A DNA stretch of 64,000 nt from Karstenula rhodostoma CBS 690.94 (taxonomy: Eukaryota > Ascomycota > Dothideomycetes > Pleosporales > Didymosphaeriaceae). Position numbers and translations under genes: made by a program. The notes beneath the pieces were generated by a model. That model searched no databases. It saw only the letters and a program-made list of their open reading frames with translations, and was not told the DNA's origin. The number at the start of each line of letters is the position of its first letter. Position 1 is the stretch's first letter. The DNA lies in assembly GCA_010093485.1 (NCBI GenBank), contig MU001494.1, positions 2,635,937 to 2,699,936 of the forward strand, in the 5' to 3' direction. Shown here piece after piece: positions 19,695 through 29,737 of the stretch.

Positions 19695-21647
19695 CTAGTC
19701 TTTCTTCTTCTTTCGCGTCACCATGCTGTCCAATGTGGTCTGACTGGCCTCTCTTTTGTGTACACTCTTGCCCTTGTTAGCCGCCTTCTTGGGACCCTTC
19801 CTCTCACTCTTCGGGCCAGGCGGCGCCGCATGCTCCCCGTCTTCCACACCATCCGTCTCCGCATTGGCATTCTCGTGAGTAACCTGAGCTCCAGGAAGCC
19901 CTTTTGATCCCTCCGTTGGTCCCTCCGCATCATCTTTAAACAGCCTTCTCCACGTCCCATCCAGCACCTTCGGATCATTCCCGTAAAGTCCAACTTGATA
20001 CGCATTCTTCATACCCTGTATGCAGATCTCTCTCTGCTTCGCAAAATCGAGCATCGGCTTCGGATACATCTTCAGCTTCCCGTCCGCAGTCTCAGTACCA
20101 TCTCCCTTGACCAGACAACCCCACTTTTTCTGGTCCACAATCGGCGCCTTCCACGGCTCGTAGATGTATTTCTTATCGAAGTGCTCAAGCTCCGGGACGT
20201 ACTTCCTCACCAAATCGCCTTCCTTGTCCCATTTCTGCGGAAACGCAATGGGGCTGTAGCACCGGTAGAACTGCGCGAAGAAGGCCGTGCACGACAGCCA
20301 TTGCCAGTTGCCGATGTTGCACGCGGCTTCGTGGTCGATGAGCCACTCCTCGAAGACTTCTGCGCCGCGCTCCCAGTCGACATAGCACCCGCCGCGCGTG
20401 AGGAAACAGGCGACGGCGTGGCGGCCGAGGTGGTGGATCCAGCCCTCGAGCTTGAGCTGCCGCATCAGGGCGTCGATCCAGGGGAAGCCGGTGCGGCCTT
20501 CTTTCCAGCGCTTGAACAGGACTTCTGCTTCAGCAGAGTCGACGAAGTATCTGCCTGTGATGAGGCCGGAGTTGGTGTCGATTTCGGATGGGAGGTGCCA
20601 GGGGATAAAGCGACAACGCGGGTTGTTGTAGGTTTGGCCGAAGGCGTAGCCTAGGGCGGCTTGGGCGCCGAAGTACATGTCGCGGAAGAGAAGCTGTCCT
20701 GTGAGACTGGTCGGCGGTTGTGATGCTTTGTCCTTGTATTTGGATACCACGTCTTGAACGCGCCAGTAGAATTCACGACAGCTCAGGGCGCCGAAGTGCA
20801 GGTATGGGGAGAGGAGTGTCGTTGCTTGGGGTTCGAAGGCTGTGGGTGCTGTTTTGGGCTTCTCGAACGTGGCAGTATAATCTTCGTTTGCAATGATATC
20901 GTCGAGCATTTTCAGGGCTACCGTCTCGCCGCCACGATGAGGACTTGTGGCGGGTTTGAGGCCGATCTCTTCCATCGTGGGGACAGCGAAGTCGTTGTTT
21001 AGACCAGCGAGGGTATTGTAGGATGTTTCCTCCGCATCGCGTTGGATGGTGTTGATATCCGGGCTACTGGCAGGCTTCTGTTGGGCGAAGCTCAGGGTTG
21101 TGGGCCCTGGGTCTGGAAGTGACTTTGGGGCGGGTATTGGTCGTACAATGTCACCGATTTTCGCCCCTGCTACTTGGACCTGGGTTATACTCATGGTGGG
21201 TTTGTTGTGGTTCTCTTTCACGAGCTCATCCGAGTCATACAGTGTACGCCCAGGTCGGATGATGACTTCAACGCCGGCTTTCCTCGCCAATTCCTTCACT
21301 TTGCCGTCTCTCTCCCGCCCATACGCATCTGTATCTTTCTCGAACACAAGGTGCGTGATGTTCCACTCTTTGAACAACTTTGGGAACAATGTTTGAGGAG
21401 CTTCGCGGATGAGAAACAATTTGGACTTGGAATTTAGTTTGGTGATGGATTTGGAAAGATCACTTTGGCATTCCAGGAGAAATTGCCAGCGGTTGGGCCC
21501 AACGCGAGCATGGTACACATAGTGAGGATCCCATGTCCATATGGGATAGAAGCACTCTGGCTTGAGTTCCAAAGCCGCCTGTAGGGCTGGCGAGTCGTGA
21601 AGCCTTAAATCAGTCCGGAACCAATAGATGACCCGTGGGCTCGGCAT
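19695..21647 (-). CDS. PHL1: (6-4) photolyase / animal-type cryptochrome
   Basis: Single exon of 650 aa, ATG at 21647. The frame also reads from a TTG at 21665, which is not used here. The N-terminal Rossmann-like domain starts 'VIYWFRTDLRLHDSPAL'. FAD-domain motifs include 'LLSPYLHFGALSCREFYW', 'GQLLFRDMYFGAQ', 'GRTGFPWIDALMRQL', 'EGWIHHLGRHAVACFL' (both catalytic-type His of (6-4) photolyases kept), 'DHEAACNIGNWQWLSCTAFF' (Asn near FAD N5 kept) and 'PEL..FDKKYIYEPWKAP'. These match animal-like (6-4) photolyases; fungal orthologues are called Phl1. The tail from about 555 is Gly/Lys/Glu-rich with a basic NLS-like end. Expected role is light-dependent repair of UV damage, possibly with light sensing. 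Confidence 0.93.
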   Translation of the reverse strand: MPSPRVIYWFRTDLRLHDSPALQAALELKPECFYPIWTWDPHYVYHARVGPNRWQFLLECQSDLSKSITKLNSKSKLFLIREAPQTLFPKLFKEWNITHLVFEKDTDAYGRERDGKVKELARKAGVEVIIRPGRTLYDSDELVKENHNKPTMSITQVQVAGAKIGDIVRPIPAPKSLPDPGPTTLSFAQQKPASSPDINTIQRDAEETSYNTLAGLNNDFAVPTMEEIGLKPATSPHRGGETVALKMLDDIIANEDYTATFEKPKTAPTAFEPQATTLLSPYLHFGALSCREFYWRVQDVVSKYKDKASQPPTSLTGQLLFRDMYFGAQAALGYAFGQTYNNPRCRFIPWHLPSEIDTNSGLITGRYFVDSAEAEVLFKRWKEGRTGFPWIDALMRQLKLEGWIHHLGRHAVACFLTRGGCYVDWERGAEVFEEWLIDHEAACNIGNWQWLSCTAFFAQFYRCYSPIAFPQKWDKEGDLVRKYVPELEHFDKKYIYEPWKAPIVDQKKWGCLVKGDGTETADGKLKMYPKPMLDFAKQREICIQGMKNAYQVGLYGNDPKVLDGTWRRLFKDDAEGPTEGSKGLPGAQVTHENANAETDGVEDGEHAAPPGPKSERKGPKKAANKGKSVHKREASQTTLDSMVTRKKKKD

Positions 21648-22904
21648 AGTTTTACAAGAGCTCAAGTGAAGGCGAGGTGAAGTGGTAGAGGAGACATGCG
21701 CGTGGTGTAAAGACCAATTGCAAACAAACGGTGCCTGGATCGGTTAGCTTGCGGTATACTAGTGGAATGCATCATAGATGTCGGAATTGAGGTTAGCTCC
21801 TCGCCAGTCCGAATGAGGCGTGGTGTGTGGCATGCTAGCCAATGACGTTTTTTGTTTGGCAGCACGGGTGAAAGTGAATGTTACCGTCTCAAGATGCCCT
21901 GTTGGAGCTATACACGAGTCCTAAAGAACGAAGAAACCACATGTCTACAGTAGGCTAGGTCCTACGTAATGAAGGTTCGTTCGTCGCTACCTTGGATTGT
22001 ACTGTGCAGCTTGGGCGCTTTTGTTGACCTGCACAACATGATGTAGACGGTCTCAATTCGTAAAACTAATGCACAGCAGATCAGCTGATTTCGACGCGGA
22101 AATTGTCGAGTTCAATACCGGTACATGTGCGGGCTCAGGCATGGGCACGGCACAAGCGCCACATCGAGTGAAGCCATAGTGTGGGAAATTGGGCGCTGAC
22201 AAAGATACGATAACGTGCCGCTGTGAACTGTTGCAAGCGAGGACAAGATGCCGTGTCCAGCGGCAGGTGGTATTCTGAGGGGTGTCAACCGTCAAGCCTG
22301 CACCGACCATGGAGGCATGAGTGTCGTGCAAATCGGCTCCGCTTGACGCGTTTTTGCGTTGAGGCTATTGTGAACGAAGCTCACTATGACAACAATGATG
22401 TCCTCGTGCATGAACGGAACATGACGCGAAGCGCAGCAAGTGCGGGTCGGGCGGCGCGCACTTTACCGCTTCGCCTGCGCTACTGCCCCATGAGGCATCG
22501 AGGTCGCTCCTGCAGGCCCAAGCTCCAGCTCGCCCCCGGCTCCGAGTGATGCAGGAAAACATTGTGAAGTGCGCTTTCACCCCCCAACAGCTCAACAACC
22601 GCGTTGAACATCAATTGAGCCATCGCAGCGCTCACCCACCATCGCCTGCAGCTTCCCGCGTTGTCATCATGGAAATTGCTTAAGCGACGCACATTTCTGC
22701 ACGCTGTTTGGCTCTGGACTCGGTATAGGTGCGTTCGTGAAGTCGCGCGCCGATCGCACGTCGCCGCTGCGGGGAAAGCTACCACGCGCCCTCTCCAAGT
22801 CGCCCACCCCGTCCCGTTACCTGGCGTTCTTGTGCCCCTCGGTTGACTCTCTCGGTGACTGAGAAAACTCGGCACCGCTTGTCTCTTGCTGTCTTGTCAT
22901 CAAG
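21648..22904. promoter_or_regulatory. Divergent intergenic region, photolyase / glycogenin
   Basis: About 1.26 kb between divergent starts. No gene or clear repeat seen. Light-response elements could lie here, but I cannot assign one. Confidence 0.4.
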
Positions 22905-25904
22905 ATGGCGACACCTTTGGAAGATGTCTACTGCACAGTAAGTTGGTAGAGGTCGCGCAAAACATGCCCACTAACCGCCTTGCAGCTTCTCATGAGCGAC
23001 TCCTACCTCCCAGGTATGCCTCTGCCTCGTCCAGTACCCAGATAAGCGCACACGAGACCACATTCGTCGACTAGCCCCCAACCCAACTTACCCACGCTTC
23101 AGTGAAGGAAGAAACATAGCTAACCGTTTGAACAGGAGCCGCAGTTCTTGCACATTCTTTGCGCGATGCCGGCACGAAAAAGAAGCTGGCAGTTCTCATT
23201 ACGCTCGAAACGCTGTCCGCCGACACGATAACCGAGCTCAGGTCGCTATACGACTACCTGATCCCCGTGGACCGTGTCCGCAACCCCAATCCCGCTAATC
23301 TGTATCTGATGGGCCGTCCGGACCTTCTCTATGCCTTCACCAAGATTGCATTATGGCGGCAGACACGCTTTCGAAAGATTGTATACTTGGACGCAGACGT
23401 GGTGGCATTGCGGTCCCTGGACGAGCTTTTCGACATTGAGGCACCCTTCGCCGCTGCCCCAGATGTTGGCTGGCCGGACGCTTTCAACTCGGGCGTGATG
23501 GCCCTCACTCCCGACATGGGCGAATATTGGGCGCTGCACACCATGGCCTCAACCGGCGACAGTTTCGATGGTGCTGATCAGGGCCTGCTGAACCAGTACT
23601 TCGAGAACCGCAATTGGCACCGCTTGAAGTTCACGTACAACACGACCCCGAACGCTCAATACCAATGGGAGCCCGCATACCGATACTATAAGCGCGATAT
23701 CAGTGCTGTTCACTTCATTGGCAAAGACAAGCCGTGGACGGCTGGACGACATGGCCCGGGCGGGTACGGAGTTTATAACGAACTGCTGGCTCGTTGGTGG
23801 GCCGTCCACGACAGGCATCTCAAGCAAGCATCGGCTGCTCCTACATCAGGTTCGGGGGCAGAACCAGGGCACCCTTCTACAGGTGAGACGAGTGCCGGCG
23901 CTGCTGATGCACCGACCCGGCATAGTGCCTCCATTACGCAGCATAGTGCCTCCATTACCCACGATGTAGGCGAGGCCGAAGCCCCTGCTGCAAGCGCAGA
24001 GATGCCCCTGTCCGAACCTGGAGAAGCGGTAGAAAATATTAATCAAGGTTTAACAGAGCCGATTTCCACTGCGCAACAGCGAAAGTTTTCGGCACCACAC
24101 ATGGAATGGGACGCTACCCGGTGAGTTTGATGTCTTCTGTTTACTGGGTCACACCCATGTGCATGCTCTAATGCTCGTAGGTTCGAACCACCGTCCACGT
24201 CCAAGCCCGAAGCTGCAAACTTCCCATCCGAACAGTATACATTCAGCGACAGTCATGAGTTGTTCAAGGCACCCCAAGCCTACCCAGAACCTCCCAAGGA
24301 TATGTGGTATCAGGTACCTGAAAAAAAACCGAAGCCTGCGGAGCCACCAAAACCAATCTTTCCATGGGAGCGCGAGCGTGACCGACCCAAGCCGACGCGT
24401 GTGTTTGCCGAGGACCTTCCACCTCCAGAGCCGCAGCCGCCTACGCCCACGATAACGATTAGTCCGTCTTCGGCTTTTGGAGCCCCTGGGGCTCACCCGT
24501 TCTCTACAGTGCATTACGATGATGAGGAGGCCATGTCCGAAGAAGTGGTAGCGCCTGGGCCTAACAGCCCTGATCGCATTTCTTCGCCGAAGACTGCTGA
24601 CCAACAGTGGCAGGACTTCCAGCAGAGCAGTGCTAACGCATGGGACAGCGTGCCCGGGATCGACACCTACGTACGTGCAATTATGGAGTCGCAGACCCGA
24701 CGAGGAAACCCGCAAGTTGTGAATAAAGCGATAGAAGAGGTACGGTCGCCCATGACCCGCAAAGAGCGCCGCGAGAGTCTTATACTCACCGATTTCCCTT
24801 CTGCGGTCGAACGACCGAGTCTACCGGTCACCCCAGCGCCTGTTGCACGGCCTACGTTTTGGGGCGAAGAGAAGAATGAATCAGGGGAGCTACCTCAAGC
24901 GGAGGGTGTTCCAGATCAACCAGATTGGGTATGTCCCCAATGTGGGTTTTCCTCTATGAGCGCTTCAGACTTCCGTCCTTCTCGTGGACTCCCTGCATCG
25001 TCTATTACTATCGATAAAGCCGCGCTTTCTCCCCGGCCTACTACTACGCAGTCCGTCGAGGCTCCACCAATTACAGCACAGACGTCTACAAAACAAGACA
25101 GCATTACGAAAGCGCAGCCCACATCGATCGAATTGGAAAAATCGTCCCCCAACACGACGTCATCGCCTGCTCCACCCAAGCCCCACCCTAGGATTGGTGT
25201 GAGCTTTCATGGAGCACCCCTCGTATCTTTAACAGACCCAGAGCTCCTCGACGCCCATCCTCAAACTCCTGGCTTTGACCAGCCGCCATCCTCTGCCTCT
25301 GTTCTTTCCAATGTTGCTTCAGCGTCGCATTGATTTCTTGCATTGAGCGTGCATATCATTGTTCAAGACTCTCGCATGTGGAAGCTGACACCACCTCGCG
25401 TTTAAGAATCCCGGAGAGAAGCTCGAGCAGTTACGACGGTCCTCGCTCGTCGAATTCGAACATCTGAAAAGCCCCAATCACCCGCAGGCACCCCTCAGAA
25501 CGTTGCCAGAGCATTCTGTCGATTTGGGCCATCCACCAAGCAGTCCATCCAAGGCGAACGCATCAGATTCAAATTTTGTCAACTCAGACGGGCCGGGAAG
25601 CATGGGCGGAATCGAGGCAAAAGATTTCGCAGGTTCTCGCGGTGGAAAGAAAGACAAGAGCGACGAAAACCCGGAAGACTCGGCGAAACCACCCAGAATT
25701 CCTCACGGCTATTTCGCCCTCGCAAAGCCTGAGAACAAGGAAGAGATGGCTGCTCAGACCCCATCTGGTATGCCACTTTTCATTGCACCAAATTTTGGTA
25801 AAGACGGTACCGGCGATGAGCTCGATGACGCGCCCAGTCTACCTCACGAGCAGGCATCCTTTCCTCACGACGACTCTTTGAGCCCGACTCAAACACGATC
25901 ATAA
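22905..25904 (+). CDS. Glycogenin (GT8 self-glucosylating starter of glycogen)
   Basis: Preferred exons: 22905-22937, 22986-23013, 23136-24120, 24181-24928 and 25407-25904, giving 763 aa. The GT8 domain covers about 1-260: 'MATPLEDVYCT', 'SDSYLPGAAVLAHSLRD', the metal-binding 'YLDADVVALRSLDELF' (DAD about 106-108), 'FNSGVMALTPDM', 'GADQGLLNQYF' and 'VHFIGKDKPW'. A disordered linker follows. Conserved fungal tail blocks are 'YPEPPKDMWYQVP', 'WDSVPGIDTYVRAIMESQTR', 'VERPSLPVTPAPVARPTFWG' and, after the last splice, 'DWNPGEKLEQLRRSSL', the expected glycogen-synthase-binding end. The last intron (478 bp, GTATGT...TTTAAG) is open for most of its length. Unspliced it would end at 25333. The linker carries a 21-bp direct repeat near 23920-23960. 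Confidence 0.9.
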
Positions 25905-26522
25905 TATAGCCTCAGGTGGGGGTTGGTCGCTACTTCGGCATCTTCTTTGCCCTTTGTGTCTGGGGATATCTTCTTGGCGGTTGGGTCTGAAGCATTTATC
26001 ACGTTCATACCCATTGTATTATTATACTGTATTTGGACAGCTGCATTTAACATTTCACACATCGATGAAGGGCCGGCTATTTGTATTGCGGTATGAGACA
26101 CGTGAATTGACGATTAAGCGTCCTAGGAGGCCGTGTACTGTAGTTGTAGTGTAGCTAGGAGAAACGGTCGGCGTACATGCACACTGGCCTCGACATTGTA
26201 CCTACCCGTGCACCGTGATAATCAATCTTTGATTTAATTCTTAGTGAGGACTGATCGTGGAGGTGTGTTCAAAGCATCAGAAAAGTCAATGAGTTTACGC
26301 GGGAAGGCATATGAGCAAACAAACGGCAATACGCTTCTGTCAGACTTGTCAAAAAGCCCATGGAGTTCCAAATCAACATTAAGCATAAAGATGGTAATGT
26401 TGCTGGCGCGGACGTTGCCATGGAAGCTTGGGCCAGGGTCCGAGGGTCGGTCTGTCGATGGCTGCGCTGGCTGACGTTCGTTTCTCTGCCCACTGCCTTG
26501 CCACGCGCGTGTGCCACAGAAA
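25905..26522. other. Intergenic between glycogenin and dipeptidase
   Basis: 3' flank of one gene and promoter of the next. No gene seen. Confidence 0.4.
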
Positions 26523-28229
26523 ATGCCCCGCTCTGGCACCGCGGTTGTGCCCCTCTTTCGCACCTTCCTGCATCGAGCACCCAATTCACCCCGACCTTCC
26601 CTTTTCGCTCTACGTCTCTCACGTTCTCTGCCGCAGCCACCGCAGGTAACCGCACGTCGCCTGCTGTCTTCTCGCGCCTTTTCTTCCGCCACCCTCACAC
26701 AATCCGAAAAGCCTGTTTGGCCTTACCTGTACAAACGATTTGACAAGATGTCGCATCTAGACCCTTTCTTCAAGCAGGTCGACAGCCTGCAAGACCAGTT
26801 CATTGAGAGGCTGAGGGAGGCCGTGGCTATCCCCAGTATCAGCTCCGAGGATGCGAGGAGGCCCGACGTTGTCAAGGTGCATATGCTGTCCCTGTGTTCC
26901 TGAAGCTTCTGCTGACACGCATGGTAGATGGGCCATTGGCTCGCAGACCAGATCAAGGCCCTCGGCGGCACCGTCGAGCTCCGCGAACTAGGCAAGCAGC
27001 CCGGCCGTGAGCACCTCGATCTTCCTCCATGCCTGCTCGGTCGTTACGGCGACGACCCCAAGAAGCCAAACGTCCTTGTCTACGGCCACTACGATGTACA
27101 GCCCGCACAGCTGTCAGATGGTTGGTCCACCGACCCCTTCACGCTGAGCATCGACGACAAGGACCGCATGTATGGACGCGGCGCCACCGACGACAAGGGT
27201 CCCGTTCTGGGCTGGCTTAACGCCATCGAGGCACACCAGAAGGCGGGCGTGGAGCTCCCGGTCAACCTGATCATGTGCTTTGAGGGTATGGAGGAGAACG
27301 GCTCCGAGGGCTTGGATGAGACCATCCGCGCTGAAGCAAAGAAGTTTTTCAAGGACGCCGATGTCGTGTGCATCTCAGACAACTACTGGCTAGGCACTGA
27401 GAAGCCGTGCCTGACCTACGGTGTCCGCGGATGCAACTACTATGCTCTCGAAGTCTCCGGACCCGGACAGGACCTCCACTCCGGTGTCTACGGTGGCTTG
27501 ACCCACGAGCCCATGACCGACTTGGTCCGCATCATGAACTCCCTCGTAGACCCCGATGGCAAGATCCTTATCGAAGGTATCCAAGACCTTGTAGCGCCCC
27601 TCACCGATACCGAGGCCGCCCTCTACCCTCCCATTGCTTTCACCATGGACGATCTCCACCAGTCGCTCGGTAGCACCGTCTCAATCTACGACAACAAAGA
27701 GGACTCGCTCAAGGCCAAGATGCGATACCCTTCGCTCTCCCTCCACGGTATTGAGGGTGCTTTCTACACCCCCGGTGCCAAGACTGTCATCCCCGCAAAG
27801 GTCATTGGCAAGTTCTCTATCCGCACAGTGCCAAACATGGAGATCGATGAAGTCACGCAGCTCGTTGAGAAGCACGTCAACGCAGAGTTCAAGAAGCTCA
27901 AGTCTAAGAACACGTTCAAGTTCCACATTGTGCACTGTGGAAAGTGGTGGGTCGAGGACCCGAACCACCCCAACTACACTGCTGCGGCGAAGGCCGTCGA
28001 GCGCGTATTTGGCGTCAAGCCCGACATGACCAGGGAAGGAGGCAGCATCCCCGTCACTCTTACTTTCCAGGAAGAGTTGGGCAAGAACGTCCTGCTGCTG
28101 CCTATGGGTAGCTCAACTGACGCTGCACACTCTATCAACGAGAAGCTCGACAAGCGGAACTACATTGAAGGAACCAAGCTTCTTGGAGCGTACCTGCACT
28201 ACGTTGCTGGCGAGTTGAAGGGTAACTAG
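26523..28229 (+). CDS. DUG1: Cys-Gly metallodipeptidase (DUG1/CNDP2-type, M20), possibly dual-targeted
   Basis: Two exons: up to 26876 and from 26928. The 51-bp intron runs GTGCAT...GGTAG, phase 0. From ATG 26748 (MSHLDPFFKQ) the protein is 476 aa, the usual DUG1 length. An in-frame ATG at 26523 adds 75 residues rich in Arg/Ser/Leu without acidic residues until the end, including 'RRLLSSRAFSSATL', a typical mitochondrial presequence. M20 motifs: 'VLVYGHYDVQPA' (metal His), 'RGATDDKGP' (bridging Asp), 'CFEGMEENGSEGL' (catalytic Glu), 'DLHSGVYGG' (dimer-domain His), 'EGGSIPVTLTF' and 'MGSSTDAAHSINE'. DUG1 cleaves Cys-Gly in glutathione breakdown. The long form is inferred. Confidence 0.92.
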
Positions 28230-28755
28230 GAGGTAGGATTGAGTATGCGTAGCTCATAATAGGCCATACCAAGGCCAAAATGAATAAATCAGAATATACC
28301 CACAATGTCTGAATCAATGATGGAACATGTAGTATGGTTTTCTGACTGTTGACACGAACTACAAAGTAGTGTCCCGTAAAGTGATAAACAAAAATATGGA
28401 CTGCGACTGCCGCCCAAAAGTAGCACAAAATGAAGCATTGTAAGTGGATAAAAATGTAGTATGAAAGCATCATGATGTTGGCCCAACTGGTGAAAAGCCA
28501 ACGCATACATTTCAGTGACGAAGGTTGCTAGTCTGACTTCCGGGAGAGATGCACGAGAGTAATTTCAAACTGCCTAATCGGGTAAGTCTCGTTCAAGCTC
28601 GAAATCCGTCGATTACAGATGAAGGTGAAGGGCAACAGCACGGACCAATCAGCGTCCGGATCGGAACATCTAGCCGGGCTAAATCTTTCTCCCCTTCGTC
28701 CAACGCGCAGCCATCCCATCCATTGGGCCCTCACCACCTGCTCTCTCAACCCACA
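28230..28755. other. Intergenic with dispersed repeat copy A
   Basis: Between the dipeptidase stop and the mL58 start. It contains repeat copy A (28336-28453), which also creates a misleading minus-strand open frame. Confidence 0.5.
28336..28453 (-). repeat. Dispersed repeat, copy A (reverse orientation)
   Basis: The core reads, on the minus strand, from CTTTTGGGCGGCAGTC through ATCACTTTACGGGACACTAC to TCAGAAAACC. It is shared with 36801-36888 and 52691-52800. Against copy C the match extends further upstream (TTTATCCAC, GCTTC.TTTTGT). All copies end sharply at AAAACC. The core holds a small palindrome ACTAC-TTT-GTAGT. Confidence 0.85.
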
Positions 28756-29415
28756 ATGTCGACATGTAAATCCGCCGCGCGGATAAGCACAGCCGTGCGG
28801 CCGTCGTCCCTCCTCCCCCGGATCCAAACCCGCCACGAGTCGACCACGCGCCGGCACAAAAAGCTGCTCACCGTCCAGCAAGCCCCCTCGTACACACCGA
28901 CTCGGCCTGAACCAACCCTCATATTTAACCCCCCGTCATCCGCGCCAAGCGCGTACCACACGCCGCTCAAGTTCCTCCCGCAGAACGACAAGCGACGGGC
29001 GCTGTATGCCAGTTTTCTGTCGACGAGCACGCAGCGCGCTCACCGCACCGCAACCTCTCCCGTCGCCGCACCCGGGACCCCGCTGTCGGCGTCGTCGTTC
29101 CTCCCGCCCACGCCGTCCGCGCACCTCCCCCCTCCCGTCCGCCAACCCTACGAGAAGAAATACCACCTCACCGACGTGGACATCAAGGAGATCCAGCGGC
29201 TAAGGGCTGAAGACCCCGACCGGTGGACGCGGGTGCGGCTCGCGGAGAAGTTTGGGTGCAGTCAGTTTTTCGTGGGCATGGTTGCGAAGAATGGGGTCAA
29301 GGCGGAGAAGGTTGCGCGGGAGCATGATAGGGCGAGGGGCAGGTGGGGGGAGATGAGGAGGGAGGCGAGACACGAGCGGGAGAGAAGGAAGGAGCTTTGG
29401 GGGAGGGATGCGTAG
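28756..29415 (+). CDS. MRPL20: Mitochondrial large-subunit ribosomal protein mL58 (MRPL20)
   Basis: Protein of 219 aa from ATG 28756; the frame is open to 28549, but the upstream part does not look like presequence. The N-terminus 'MSTCKSAARISTAVRPSSLL' and 'RHESTTRRHKKLL' fit a cleavable mitochondrial presequence. The conserved C-terminal block 'EKKYHLTDVDIKEIQRLR', 'DPDRWTRVRLAEKFGCSQFF' and 'VGMVAKN' is the family signature of fungal mL58. A Pro/Ser/Thr-rich linker separates the two, and the tail is Arg/Glu-rich. It acts in the mitochondrial ribosome. Convergent with the XRCC2-like gene, 322 bp away. Confidence 0.92.
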   Translation: MSTCKSAARISTAVRPSSLLPRIQTRHESTTRRHKKLLTVQQAPSYTPTRPEPTLIFNPPSSAPSAYHTPLKFLPQNDKRRALYASFLSTSTQRAHRTATSPVAAPGTPLSASSFLPPTPSAHLPPPVRQPYEKKYHLTDVDIKEIQRLRAEDPDRWTRVRLAEKFGCSQFFVGMVAKNGVKAEKVAREHDRARGRWGEMRREARHERERRKELWGRDA

Positions 29416-29737
29416 GGTGGGATGTGAGGGTGGGTGAGAAAAGGGGGTGGTGGTGGAGGGTGGGCTCGATGTGTATGTGTGTGAGAGAGAGAGATGTTGT
29501 ATATCATTGGCTGCGAGGGGCACGCTTTCCGGCATTGTATAAAGAAGGAACGAATCACAAGTGTACGATTATCGCCCGAGGCGCGGAGGGGACCTCGCAT
29601 GTCACGGAGCCCGGGAAGAAGGAAAGAAAGGCGTGTATTTTCTGTATCATAGCGCTTCGAATTGCAAGGCACATCATATCACATCACTGCAACACTATTC
29701 CTATTCCTTCCCCTGAACCTGGTTTCCACCTCCACCA
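29416..29737. other. Convergent 3' region, mL58 / XRCC2-like
   Basis: Short shared 3' flank with a GAGA/TGTG-rich patch near 29450-29495. No gene seen. Confidence 0.45.

Noticed and set aside
28300..28506. Minus-strand open frame over repeat copy A as a gene
   Set aside because: The frame is created by the dispersed repeat, and the other two copies read different frames with no conserved protein.
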